Shown here: positions 23,415 to 35,445 of the stretch, piece after piece
How the letters are laid out: every line of letters begins with the position of its first letter
Position numbering within the stretch: the first letter of the stretch is position 1
Assembly: GCA_000708835.1 (NCBI GenBank)
Contig: DF237199.1
Span: 58,207-122,206, forward strand
DNA: 64,000 bases
Direction of reading: 5' to 3'
From: Klebsormidium nitens
Taxonomy: Eukaryota; Streptophyta; Klebsormidiophyceae; Klebsormidiales; Klebsormidiaceae
Notes under the pieces: model-generated
The model's database searches: none
The model's input: only the letters and a program-made list of their open reading frames with translations
What the model was told of the DNA's origin: nothing
Position numbers and translations under genes: made by a program

Positions 23415-24686
23415 ACTTTTCTAGTGACGGCTTAGTTTTTCTTGGCAAGCCTGCAGAGGACATTCATATGCGCACGCTTGAGTTGTGCATGCACCTTGTG
23501 TACATAAAAGTTCGGACTATCATGGGGCATTCTAGCGCCCCTGTTACCAGCTCTCTTTGGTAACTATCAAAGTCCTGACAAAGTATTTCCGACTTAGTCA
23601 AAATCTACATATGCAAATTGTGTTTTGAAGAACGTTGACACTCAACGTCGAGTCCGACTCGACAATCTTGTGATGTCAGAGCTGTTGGCTTGAAAGCTTA
23701 CTGGTAATTCGCAAACCGTTTTCTTCTGCGCCGACGCGGCAGCGGCGTTCATAGAGTCCAAGGCGGATCCGACGGACATGACGGTTTTTGGTTGAAGTCA
23801 GCGGCTTTTTTTCTCATAAACATTACATTTGTGAGTGGACATCATTTCACCTATTGATCGCCTTGACTATGTTGTCACCACTGTTAAGTTTACAATCTTA
23901 CGACATGTAGACCGCGGGGGGCATTAGCTCGACGGCCCCGTAATGTCATATACTTACGTACTTCATATGAATTGTGCCATGACAACGAGTTCGAAGATCG
24001 CTTTTCGCGAGCTAGGCCGCTCAAACTCTCATGGACCGTTTGATTGCGCCGCTAATTAAGTCACACCGGCCTACGCCAAACGCGGTATCTACGTATACAC
24101 GCGCATCGAAGCGATCGCGACAGTGGCGCTCGCGTTCATATGCATCGCATGTGGAATGTCACCCAATTGCGGCAACTTGTATTTGTATGCAGCCGCCTAT
24201 AGTGCAAGCTGCTTCAATGCACAATGGGCGGCCCATGTATGATCCAGACCGACATTCTTTCTGCAGCTCTCTTAGTATTTGGATGATGCAAACGTCTGCT
24301 GAGGGCTTCTCGGACCCCATGTCCGTCGCGTGACCATATAGCTCTGCATACTTGAAGATCGACGGTTCAAAAGTCAGCGCACATGAAGGCCGGCCATATC
24401 TAGCTCTTGCGTGTTAACCATCTGTGCAACGGCATGCAGCTAATTGAAGCCTGGCAAGGCATGTCGCCCAGACGTTGCCAGCCAAGCGGTGGTAACACAC
24501 AAGAAAATATGCGCCTGCTGTGTGTATGTATCGGTGATTTTTTGTCCCGTTTGGCCAGTGTTTGTGCAAAGCACTGGAGATGCTCAAGAAGCAATCCTTT
24601 TACTAAGAGTCGCTTTAATCTAGACATTATAATGCAGGAAATGTTGCAATTTGAGCACCAAAATATTTCCCCAATGAAAAGAGGCT
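23415..24686. other. Intergenic region, convergent gene ends
   Basis: About 1.3 kb between the ends of the oxygenase (+) and glutamate racemase (-) genes. No coding sequence is supported. A small palindrome GTCGAGTCCGACTCGAC lies near 23647; nothing else stands out. Confidence 0.45.
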
Positions 24687-27453
24687 TTAAGTTCGTCTCG
24701 AACAAGCCCTGAAGAGTATACTTCGGGGCAACTTCGCTCCTCTTGAGCTCAGTCGGTCAAGCACTTCCTCTACTTGCACTTGCTCTCCCGTCACCTTCAG
24801 ATCAACGTAGGACTCTGCGCCTTTACTGATTCCATTCATCAACGGCGGAACGCACAGACTATCTGATTTCACAGCGTCGTGAAGTAGAAATTTGACTCGT
24901 TTAGCCACCGGCTGTGCAGCGTCGAGGATAGTTACACCTTCGGGAAGGACTTCTGCCAGGACGTCCTGCAGTTGCGAAAACGACCCCGTTTCAAGGATGA
25001 GAAATTGTCAGGGTGTGCTTTGCCAAACTAATGTGAGAGGAGAAGCTGTAGAGAGTAAAATTAGTGGAACCAGGGTCGAGCGGGAAGGGTGCCCAGTCTT
25101 AATGTGATATGCTTCGAAGTTGCTAATCCTGCGACTCAAATATTGTGGTAGGATGAGCCGACACGAGTTTTCGGCTAGCAAGGCTGATAGAGAGACCTCG
25201 AAGTCGAAGCTGGCGTGCTTACTCGCAGAAAAGCGTAGTGCGTGCACCCTAGGACTACCATATCTGCTCCTTCCGAGATCGGCCCGGCCAGTTGGGACCA
25301 CAGCATGCTCGTCACAACTGGCCCGCTAATCTGCACGGAAGCGCGATCCAGAAAAATCATGAGTAAAGTCCAATACGGCAAGCAGGGCAAGGCTTGTCTC
25401 GTTTAGATGAGCCTGCTTAATTTGCCTCAAAAGGTCCTACAAACCCCGAAAGGTTTATCCTTAAGATGGCACGCTCCACCAGTACCGTCCATGATCCTTG
25501 CAGACGATGGACCCGCAGATTGAATTGTTTTCCAAGTTTGGAGGATCTGAAGAGTTCCACAGTTGGAGAGGAACAGGAGAAATCGAAGCTGAGTTGATCA
25601 GAATCACCGCCTTTGCACAAACTTTCGACCACCGTGTCAACTTCTGTGAAGAAAAGAAATCTTTCAGCAGATTTCACTGCTTTCGATATATCAAGCCTTA
25701 AGCGCACCCTGAAGGAATTCTGCACCAACGTCCACCCTTTATCAGGGTGCTTCTTGCAATTGGACTCTGCCTGTATCACGGGCCTACCTGTCCTGCCTCC
25801 ACCATATCCGCCAGCCCTGGCATGGGCAGCACGGACACTCGGGCACTGTGCGCATGATTCCTGACCAACGCTGCCAGGCGGGGCCCCTCTGCCGTGTGCT
25901 GCGTCGCCAACACGACAATATGCTGCACATCGAGCACAGATGTCAGCAGAATCATTGGAAACCTGAGATCATGCCTGCTAACTAGTCGGTCTGTTTAGCG
26001 ACTGTTTGAGCCTGAGGCCCCTCAAGGTTCGTCTCAGCTGAGAGGGTATCCACTGTCAAAAAGAAGTCAACCTTGGAAGTTTGTGAAGAATCTTCAGGAA
26101 TGGTCAGCGTCTTGGCAGAAATTTCATGCGTCGACAGGAAACAATCTGTCCACCTTGAGTACGGTAGATTCCCATGATTAAGCCCCTCGTTGACTTTTGT
26201 TGGATAGGATCGTCTAGAAGATTCAGATAAAAAGTCTCAAACTAAACACATTTGATTGATATATCCTTTCCATACATGAATGAATTGTCACTTGTATGAC
26301 GCAATGGCATTGTCTGATCCAGCCCCCAACTCGGATTTGTACGGTCAATGTGCTCCTTTGACGCGCACCTTTGACTGGCTCATCTGGACCGCAGGCTTCA
26401 CAGCAGGTTCTACCCCAACACATGGTACCTGCACACTGCCCAGCGCATCTTCCTCAGCTGGTGAACACTGCCCTCACAGAGACAGTGATTCACAACAGCA
26501 GCACAAAGAAAGACTTGGCTAACTGGCCCTTCTGTCATGAAGGTCAGCTTATTAAGTTCTGTTTCATCTACAGCACAACCTGACTGGTTCAGACATGCAA
26601 GTTCCCTCCTTACGAGAAGAACAACTTCCACCAATATCCCCCAGTTGACCGCCACGAAACAGAGGAAAGTGCACTTCTCCGCATGCACAGGGCTTACCTC
26701 GCACGGACACACTCAAGGGCTGCTGATGACGCAGTGTTGCATGCCACAACCACCAGCTGGCATCCATCTGAAACTGCAGCCAGCGCGGATCATGGAGGTT
26801 ACGTCAAATGAAATGCACTTTTAACTCAGGCGGCTCTCAGCAATTTTCTGTATCCGTTTTAAACCTGTAGCTAGTTGTCTCAATGCGCTTCAGGCCTTCG
26901 AAAGGTCTTACATTAAGTGTAAGCAGGTAAACAGGGCAATCAACCGTCAATGTCAATCAAGCATTGCTCTCTGCTGTTGGTCTAATCTTGCTAGTTTCTT
27001 ATTTTCAGTCAGAACGAAATCATCGTTCGATTCCCTGGAAACTTGAATGTTGGCTCAACTGCCTGTGATGGAGCACTGCCTACTTACCGAGCGAGTGGCT
27101 CAAGTACAAAGCTCGTTGAACCAGAATCTCTTGGCTTTGCCCTCCGTAAGGGAAATACGCTGTGTCTGCGATGTAGTGGATCTTGACACCTGGCTGCAAG
27201 AAGCAGCATTAGGGTTAGGGTTCCGTTTTGCAATCAACTTTTTGGAGCAGGTTTTCACTCCATGACTGCCTGGAATCGTGGCATTGCTCTATTACCACCT
27301 TTGGTAATGAAATTCTGACGAAGGACTAAGACTTCTAGCTACTTCAAGAAGAGGGATCTGAGGGATCTGAGCTGAAGCACTTACCAGAACATCTTGCACC
27401 GCAGCTGCTACGCTTAGACCGCCAATCCCTGAATCCCAGATTCCGATCTTCAT
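24687..27453 (-). CDS. MURI: Glutamate racemase (MurI-type Asp/Glu racemase)
   Basis: Interconverts L- and D-glutamate; D-Glu is the second amino acid of the peptidoglycan stem peptide. Seven exons fit in phase: 27453-27385, 27193-27088, 26773-26698, 26435-26369, 25922-25788, 25330-25223 and 24965-24687, giving 279 residues, the length of bacterial MurI. Motifs: WDSGIGGLSV at the start with the catalytic Asp7, IADTAYFPYG, VVVACNTASSAAL with catalytic Cys70, VGVEPAVKPAV, and ADMVVLGCTHYAFL with the second catalytic Cys at about 180. These are glutamate rather than aspartate racemase signatures. A role in plastid peptidoglycan synthesis is an inference from the lineage. The protein as started here has no leader, but an upstream exon may supply one (see 27778-27924). 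Confidence 0.88.
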
Positions 27454-27777
27454 GCTCTGGAAATTGCCATGCGAGGTAATATTTGTGGATAAGCTGCAAC
27501 ACACTTTCTGAGAAAGCGTGTCTCTATTCCAGTATCCGGGACAGAGGTTAATTGATCTCTTCCGGTCCAGAGATCTTGCACCGTGGAAGCTGGGGAAATG
27601 TAATTTTACATTCCTCCAGAACAGAGGGCTCATCGACCCTTGGAGTACTAGGATACAGGGATCCGCCTGCAATCTTAGCGCGTGCTTCTGTGGTATCAGA
27701 CATGGCGGCATCGCGTCTCAGGATGGTGTTTCTCCGATATCCTCTCAATGATCAGATTGCCGCCACAATGCTGAGAC

Positions 27778-27924
27778 CTCTGCAGGGCTGGCAATAGAAG
27801 ATTGACAAGATATGAGGTGGCGACCAGCATATGACAACGCCGGCAAGCTCCTGACCCGCTCGCTTGCTCTGACTGCAGTGTCACAATAGGCTCTTTGAAC
27901 CGTCAGCTGACGCATTGTGGCCAT
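27778..27924 (-). CDS. Candidate upstream exon encoding a plastid transit peptide for the racemase
   Basis: From ATG 27924 this encodes 49 residues beginning MATMRQLTVQRAY and ending SSIASPAE. It is rich in Ser, Ala and Arg with one acidic residue in the first 20, as in chloroplast transit peptides. A possible donor (GAG/GTCTCA) ends it in phase 0. A possible acceptor (TTTCCAG) lies three bases before the ATG at 27453, also in phase 0, so joining is seamless. The donor is weak and no transcript evidence is available. Confidence 0.35.
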
Positions 27925-28604
27925 GACAACCTGCGATGGCTGGCTGAACCCAGGTCAGAGCAACGAGCCCGCATCTGCCTGCAACTTCTAGGAGGGGTCT
28001 TCTCTTCACTGTTGATCAGACGCCAGAGCTGATCGTCTGAAAAAATGCCGCTCACTTCCATCATGTCATTGTCAAACATGTGGTGACTTGAAGTGATGTC
28101 TTCGCAAGCTAGGATCAGTTTGGATTTCAATTCCCGCGTCAATCTCCTCAGAGTGATTTTAATGGTGTGGCGTTCCGTACACCGGTGATCGAACCTTCCT
28201 GGGTGCCAAACAAGGTCAAAAATTCTGACGGTCGAAAATACGTCGCTTGTTCTGACGAAAACATTGGAATTCTACACAGAGGACGGGGTCAAATTACAAA
28301 CTGGTTGAAGTCACTTTCTTCCTCGTACAGAAGTCAGAGAGGACGTCAAAGGTGCGTCAAAGGCGCTGCTGTCACTGCTGGTGTTGGCGGTGCTGCATTT
28401 ACAGGTTGAGCAATGAAAGGGTGTGGCATCTGGTCGCGTGCTGCAGCTCGTAACTGGTAGTCTTACCTTGAGAGTCCCATGGCATCATGAAAAGGCGCGG
28501 GGGCGGAATTGTACGCACAATGCGAGCACGACAAGATATTTGATCTAGACTGCCAAGAATACATTGGGGCATCACTCAGTACTTTTACACGGTTGCTGTT
28601 AGGC
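27925..28604. other. Divergent intergenic region between racemase and CAP-H2
   Basis: No gene seen. The sequence should hold the promoters of both flanking genes, but I find no clear core-promoter motif. Confidence 0.4.
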
Positions 28605-31600
28605 ATGGAGGTCAGTCAGGGCACCCGTGATCAGCACGAAGGGGAGAGCCGGTTCATTCACCTGTTGCAGCCCATCCGGGACCTGGCCGGCAACTGGAAC
28701 ATAGACATTGCGGCTGAGCTTTCGGACTACTTGGAGGAGTTGGAGTCAATTACCTTCTCCTTCGATGGAGGCCACAGTACCCTGAACTTTGCAGAGGGTA
28801 AGCAGGCTGGCTGGTAGCCAGTGTCGTGACTGATCTTCGGTTTAACCCTACTTACATGGACAGAGGATGTTGCCTCAAATTGATTGTGTGCTGCACTCCA
28901 ATGCTTTGTTGAGTGAGGACCAATGTGCATACAATTTTGAAGGTTCCTGCCATGTTTTACCCTTGGTAGACTAGCTGTAGTTGGTGCTGGTGCCGGTTCT
29001 CTGATCCCATTGCTTCGGTTGTAAAAAGTTAGAACTACAATTGCCAGGCTTCAGGAAAGCCCCCCCATCATCTGACAGACTTCAATTGCATCTTCAGCGG
29101 CCCTGGTAATCCAAGGCTCAGCATGCATCTACAGCAAGAAGGTGGAGTCCCTCTATGGTCTGGTCTACCAAGCCCTGGACGTCATTGCAAAGAAGAAGTG
29201 AGTTGCCCAACTCATGGAAATGCAAGATTACAAAGGTGGCATACTTGACGGTTGCCCCCTGTTTTGCTGGTATGTGATTGGCTGCTTCAGGAAGAACTAA
29301 TTTGACTAAGGCTTACCCCATCCTCGCTTGCTGAGCCCCTAGCATTTCTGTGCACACTGCATTGCTTGAGTGGCTTCTAATTGAGTTAGGTTTGAAGTAA
29401 CTAGGAGGATATCGAGTTATCAAGGGATAACTGATCATGCAAATACTCGAGTACTTTTGAAGTGGTTTACCGCCTGTGCAGGCGAGCAGAGGAAGCGGGG
29501 GCTGACTTGGAAGCCAGCGGAAATGCGATCCAGGATGAAGAGGAGGAAGAGGAGGCGCGCTTCTTGCTGCTGGATGACATCCCAGGTACAGTCTTATGTT
29601 TCATCATCAACAGAAGCCTTCTGACCTACCTATACTTCCTTCAGAAACGCCTGCAGCATTTCAATTCTTGCATGCTACGCTCATTTGCAAACTTGGTCAA
29701 AGTGGCGGGGTCGACGGAGCGGTCACTCCTTACCTTCAACATCTCTTGGGTCGGACATGCCCTTGCTGATTTGCTGAGAAGCATGTTTCTATGCAGAGGG
29801 CACGGGCATTGACCTGGATGAGGTGGCGGATGAGGAGAACCCAATTTTCACCGCAGCGACAAGGGGGCCTCCCGCAGCATTGCTGGCTATGGAGGATGAG
29901 CGAATGGGGCCAGGGGGGCCAGGCAACATGGGGGGCGAAGCGGCCGCATACAAGGTGACTTAGGTTCTATTTTGATCTGTCTGATCAGCTGGTTGTCGAG
30001 AGCTTATCAATGAGCATGCGCTGTGGAGAAATTTTGTTGCTCGTGGTGGTCATGAATGAACAATGGTGGGTTAAGAGGATTACTTCTTGCCTTTCTTCTC
30101 TTCATTGGGAATGAGGGTGCTCTGCACTTTATGCGAAAGGAGACTGGACATCCCACTGGCCATCGAAGAATCAGCCTGCCACAACGTTCCCAACCTTCAC
30201 CAGAGCCCAGGTCTAGGAATTCCCGATTGACCTTTCAGTCGCAAGTGATCACACCTTCATTCTTACACCGGAAAAACTTCTCAAGGCCGGGGTGGCTCAT
30301 GGTCTCCCTTGAAGAACCTTCAGGGAGAAGCCTTTCTGGATTGGAGTGTCAAGTGTCAACGCCTTGCTTTGATAGATTCTTCCATATCTAGTCAAACGTC
30401 GCTTTTCTCTCTGAGATAAACTTGTACTTGAAATGACGCCCACCCCGGTCAATCCTGTTTGACGATTGCAGATCAACAGCTGTACCGTGCACTCTTCGGG
30501 GGCTCTGCTGCTCGACCCCCGGGATGGTGACTTGCTGGATGACCAGCTGATGCCTATCAGTTTCCGAGCGTCACCACCAAGCTTGCATCCAGAGGGTTGG
30601 AGTCCTGCCAAAACGGCACCCCAGAATGGCGGCGTGGATGAGGGTGGGTCAGGTTGAGATTCAAACAACTGTGACAAACTGTTGCAACCAAAGGGTCTTC
30701 ACAGATGTATTCTCACAGGTGGCAACCCGTGAACGAGAAACAATAGCTAGGCGGGCATGTTGAATGGTTTGCTTTGAAAAGCTCCCAGACCCAAGAGTTT
30801 TGCAGAGGAAGGATTATCGTTTCTCTAAATCACCACAAGGAGACCCGGTTTGCATCTTTAGACTGTACAAAGCTGACCAGAGAACGCGAATTTTTGTCCC
30901 CCGCTGCAGGCCCCCGCCTTCAAAGAGAACTCCCCCTTGTCAATATCAACTGCTCCAGACTCTCTTGACTTTCCTCTCATTGCAGCCACTGATCACATGG
31001 ATGACGATGACAACGACTTTGGGGGCGGCGGCGACAACTGGGACGGTCCAACAGGGGATCCCCCAGGACAGGAGGAGGCGGCCCTAGGCGTTGCGGACCC
31101 AGCCCCAGGCCAAGCTGGTGCTGTTGACCCTGGTATGCAGACCAGGGGGGCCATGCAGCACGGAGCACCTGTTCAAGCTGAGCAGCAGGAAGAAGAGATC
31201 AACCCGTGGAAGCAGCTAGACCCCCATGATCCAGGGACGGCGGTCGTCCGGCCGTACAAGAGAGGTGGGTGGTTTGCGATCCACTTAGAAGGTTCCACAA
31301 GGCAAGCGAAGTCGGCTCATATTTGACTGCTTTGAAGGCTTGGTGCGGAATGGTCGTTCACCTTGAAAGGGCTGCTTTTGTGTGGTTCTGGTAAATGAGT
31401 TGGTAGGTTTTAAGCAAAGGCAGTCTTTTTCACAAATTCCCCGAACCGATCCCGTCAGGGTGTCCATGATGTTGATGACCTGATTAAGCCCGTTCCAGAA
31501 TCAATCTAAGTCGGAAAGTGCACGAACTGCTGGTCACAACGTCTCAGGTTTAAGGCTCTTTCTCACCGAAGACTCTCTCTGCCAGGCCGCCCGGTCCGCC

Positions 31601-34600
31601 GTCCCCAAGCCAAGCGCTCTGCCGCAGTGCCCGCCAAGGCGCCCTACGCTCTCGCTCCTGCCAGGGGCGTTTTCTTCCCGGAGTTTGCCGCCGCATTCCA
31701 AGCTAGGCTGCGGGCTGAGAGGGTATCACGGAGAGAAGGGGCCGGAAACAGGGCAACTTACAGAGGCGACTTCGCAGCTTTCGGCGAAGTGGCGGGAGAA
31801 CAGGAGAATGTGTTGGGCAGTGGCGATGATTGGCATGCCGCAGGGGGGGGGGATGACGACGACTTCCCGGATGGGGGGGACGACTACGAGCCAGTGGATG
31901 CCATTGAGGTGAGATGGGCGATCACTGCCATCTTAATTTTATTGACAGCCCAAGTGGCACCCTTCCAGGCATGTTCAGGTACTCTCAATCGAGGCATACC
32001 TTGGCTGTTAACGTAAACCATCCTGGAAACCAGATTGTGAAAGTAGAGGGTGCATTCAACATCCGTCGATCTTAAGGAGAAGCAGCATAACGGGCTTCAG
32101 ATTATTGAAGGTCGTCCTTGATTAGCTATGGTGTGTGCTCTTGAAAGTGTACTTGTACACCTTCTCCTGTGCACCTGCGACCAGCTAAGACCAGATGCGT
32201 CCTTCCTGCCGGATGCAAGGTGCTTAGTTTCTAGCCTTCGATGTCTCATGACTCTCAAAGCCCTCCAGAAAGGGACCGCGGAAATTGATATCTCCATTGC
32301 GTTCTTATTGGCAACCGAGTCTGAAGCTCAGTGTCAGTCGAAGCTGATGTCCTTTCCATTCTTGGCAGATGGGCGACGGAGGAGATCGCCCCTTCTACTT
32401 TGGCGCGGACAGCGGTGCAGTAGGCCCACCGGGAGAAGCCGAGAAGACGTACGAGGACCTGGTCAGAGAGCACATCGTGAGTAGCACCGCTCTCATTTTC
32501 CCTGCTCTTTTTTGCGTCCGACTCGACCATGTAGGGAGCGAAAATCCACGCGTACTTGAGTAGTGCATCTCTAAAATTCTCAGCCCTCACCCATGGACCA
32601 GGGACCGAAGTCTATGGACCGCTCTGAATGATTCGAGCCTTGCGGCGGTGCAGGACGCGATGCTGAAGGCCGCCGCAGCGGCGGAGGTGCAAACCGACCT
32701 GGCCGCCCGGGTGGCCACGTGGAAGCACAAGATCGAGCCGGTGCTCCAGGAACAGGTGGGCACCCGCGCTCGACAAGACTCGCTGGCCCTAGATGACGTT
32801 TTCAGAGGCTGCGAAAAGTTTGCTCTTTCTTGGCGCTCGTGTGCACTCCCGTTGCCCCTTTTAAGCATGGAGAATTGCACCGCGATAATAATCAGAGCGC
32901 CTACTTGGGCGTGCAGGCAACGCAGACATTAAGATCCTTGGCGAATCTTTTTTCTTTATTGGATCAGAATTCCTGGTCAGTGTCTTGGGCCAATCCCAAG
33001 GGCTCTCGAAATGCTCGAGTGTCCACACTTGAGAAGCTTCACCTATTATTGCAGCTCTTTCGCTCGTTGTGCCGCCTCGAAATGCAAGCGCTCCGCGCTT
33101 CCGCAGGATGCTCGCCCGGAGTTCGACATCCACCTGTACGGCGCGCGAGTGCTGGACGCGGCCACGGCGACGGCTGGGCCCCCGTCCGAGGACGAGCGCG
33201 CGCTGACGTCAGCGGAAGTGGTGGTCCCGTTTACCGAGGTAGTGAAGGGGCAACCGAAGCACGAGATCTCGCGCCTCTTCGCGGCCATGCTGCAGCTGGT
33301 GGGTGCAGAAGCGCGTCATTGCCAAATTGTTTGCCGCTTTTTCGTTGTTTGGGGACTCCTTGAAATGTTTCTGGTTCAGCTCGTTACAAGGACAAATGGT
33401 ACTGCTGAGAATAGCTTCCGGCGCATCTTTCTGCGATGCTCCCAGAATGCAGCTCCGTCAGACGGATCAGGAGGAAGGGCGGTTGGATCCGAGTGTCGCT
33501 TGAAGCCGCTTTCCTGGTCTGGAGAGTATGCCAGGACAATGAAGCGGAGTGTCTGGCTGCTATAGTTTCAATTGGTTGTCCCGCAGATCAACAACGGCAA
33601 CCTTTCAGTGCCCGACGAGGGTGCCTTCGCGGTGTTCGACTCGGCGCACCCGTTCCGGCTCAAAGTCCTGAGCCTCCACAAACCGCACGAGGACATGCTC
33701 AACTACCGAGCGCCTTCCATGCTGCCCGGGGAAGCGTCCCCGGGGCTTGAACTGGCCCACAACAGCCCGGCGAAAGCGGCCGGGGGAAAGAAGAAGGGAG
33801 CAGCCGGAAGGAAACGGGCGGAGAAGGCAACGGCAAGCAGAGCGCTGGTCGAAGAGCCCGCGGCAAGTCTGGGACAAGTAGAGGAGGCGCCGGGTTTGGC
33901 CGCAACCGAGGAAGACCGGGCGGTTGTGTCAGAGTCCCGGGCGAGAACGGGTGGGGTTCAGAGGAAGGGCCGGCGAGTCAAGCCCATCCAGGAGGTTGGC
34001 ACGCAAGGGTCGAGCTTAGAAAACGGGGAGCCTGAGGCTAGGGGAACAGCTAACCCGGAGGTGACTCCAAGGGTCAAGGAGCCGGTTAGGCCTGCTGGGA
34101 CCCAAGGGTCTGGGCTAGCGACCCAGGTATCTGGGTTAGCGACTCAACCGTGGGAAGCTCCCACTCAGCAGAGCGATTTGGCCACCCAGGAATCCGGGTT
34201 AGCAACTCAACCGGAGATTGTTGCAAGTCAACGGGCAAGGGTTCTCAAGATTGTCAAGGGGTCAAGTGCGCATCCGTCCCGGGTCTCCTCCTCCCAAGTT
34301 TCGGGGCTGGCTTCTCCACAGCCCACCAGAACGGCTGGTGTGAAAAGGCTCCAGAGGTCGCCTCGTGCCCAGGTGTTACGTGCTAGGCCCAGCCAGGCGT
34401 CTGGCTTGACACAAGCCGGAGGCAGACAGGGGAACAACTTCTTGGTGTCAGTTGACGAGAGTAGCCAGTCATTAGCGGGGGGATTGGGTGTCACCCCCGA
34501 GAAGGGTGTGGCCAGGTTAGAAAGGATGTCAATAATGCCGTATGGTCTGTCGCCCTCAGCGGAGATCGAGAACGCAGCCAGCCAGGCTGCCAGTACGCCT

Positions 34601-34675
34601 GGAAAGGGGACGCCTGACGGCAAGAAGAGGAAGAAGTCGATAAGGCCACAGCGGCCGCCCTTCCGGCCTGTGTAA
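28605..34675 (+). CDS. CAPH2: Condensin II complex kleisin subunit H2 (CAP-H2/NCAPH2)
   Basis: CAP-H2 bridges the SMC2/SMC4 heads and recruits the HEAT subunits of condensin II, which compacts chromosomes in the nucleus. Eleven exons: 28605-28797, 29098-29197, 29482-29585, 29797-29954, 30472-30643, 30986-31264, 31586-31908, 32369-32476, 32654-32755, 33107-33298 and 33587-34675; the sum is 2820 bases (939 residues), with every phase matching. The N-terminal kleisin block ([20 protein letters not shown], then the DYLEELESI and [16 protein letters not shown] helices) and the middle motif [20 protein letters not shown] are diagnostic. The C-terminal block [36 protein letters not shown] and LNYRAPSM is also characteristic. 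Orthologues normally end soon after that last motif. Here the final exon adds about 320 residues rich in S/T-Q motifs and closing with basic [13 protein letters not shown]. Confidence 0.92.
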
Positions 34676-35445
34676 ATTCAAAAAGGCACCTTTTGAAAAA
34701 ACGAGGAACCAGGAACCACACTGTTGCATTCACAAGTTTGTAAAGCGTCACCCTCAAAATACCTTGTTAAAAGTCCAATTCAACAGATTGCTTCACTTCA
34801 TCGATTCAGAGGTGCTCCAAAACAGTGCGCTGCTGCTGCTTCATTGCAAACATTGTCGCTCTGCCCCTTCAAATGCCGAAATATGCATGTGCCTCTTTGC
34901 TCGTGTGCAGACTCTATGCATAGACTGGATCCAATCTGAACGATCAAGTTACTCACGGTCAGGTCGATCAGCCACGTACCAATGTGCACGGTTCTAGGTG
35001 CATGAGTGCAAGCAATCAACTCATGTGTAGGTGTTATAGTATGCACAGCTCTGGCAAGTTGATCAGATCGAACATGTATGCCAATGATTCGATCCAAGAT
35101 TCGCAGTCCTATACGTATGGACGTACGATCTGCAAGGCCACGGGCCACATGATTCATTCTGGCGGCCAAGCTCTGAGTTGTAACACGTTCAGCTCGTTTC
35201 GCACAGCGTCAGTGCATGTGCAACATCATTCGGCGTGGCTGCATTAGAAACCTGAGTTGGCCTTTCAAGTTTCATCAGTTGCCCATCAATAAAACATTTG
35301 AACTAATGTTCTGCTAGCTTTACTTAATTACATTAGGCAGTCCTGCAGGACCTTTCAATACAAGGCATACCCCTCATTGATGGGCCGCAAGCGCCTACCT
35401 ATCACTCGCCAGCCGAGCGGACGCAGAGCTAGACATACAGATACT
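34676..35445. other. Intergenic region, convergent gene ends
   Basis: No coding sequence supported. The stretch 34850-35250 is rich in ATGCAT/CATG-type alternating purine-pyrimidine steps, also seen near 40.1-40.7 kb and 57.1 kb. Confidence 0.45.

Noticed and set aside
27209-27222. Two TTAGGG units, possible interstitial telomere repeat
   Set aside because: Only two units, in an intron; expected by chance.
32587-32653. Earlier acceptors for the ninth CAP-H2 exon
   Set aside because: They give the wrong phase or a stop; the acceptor ending at 32653 joins in phase 0 and gives family-consistent sequence.
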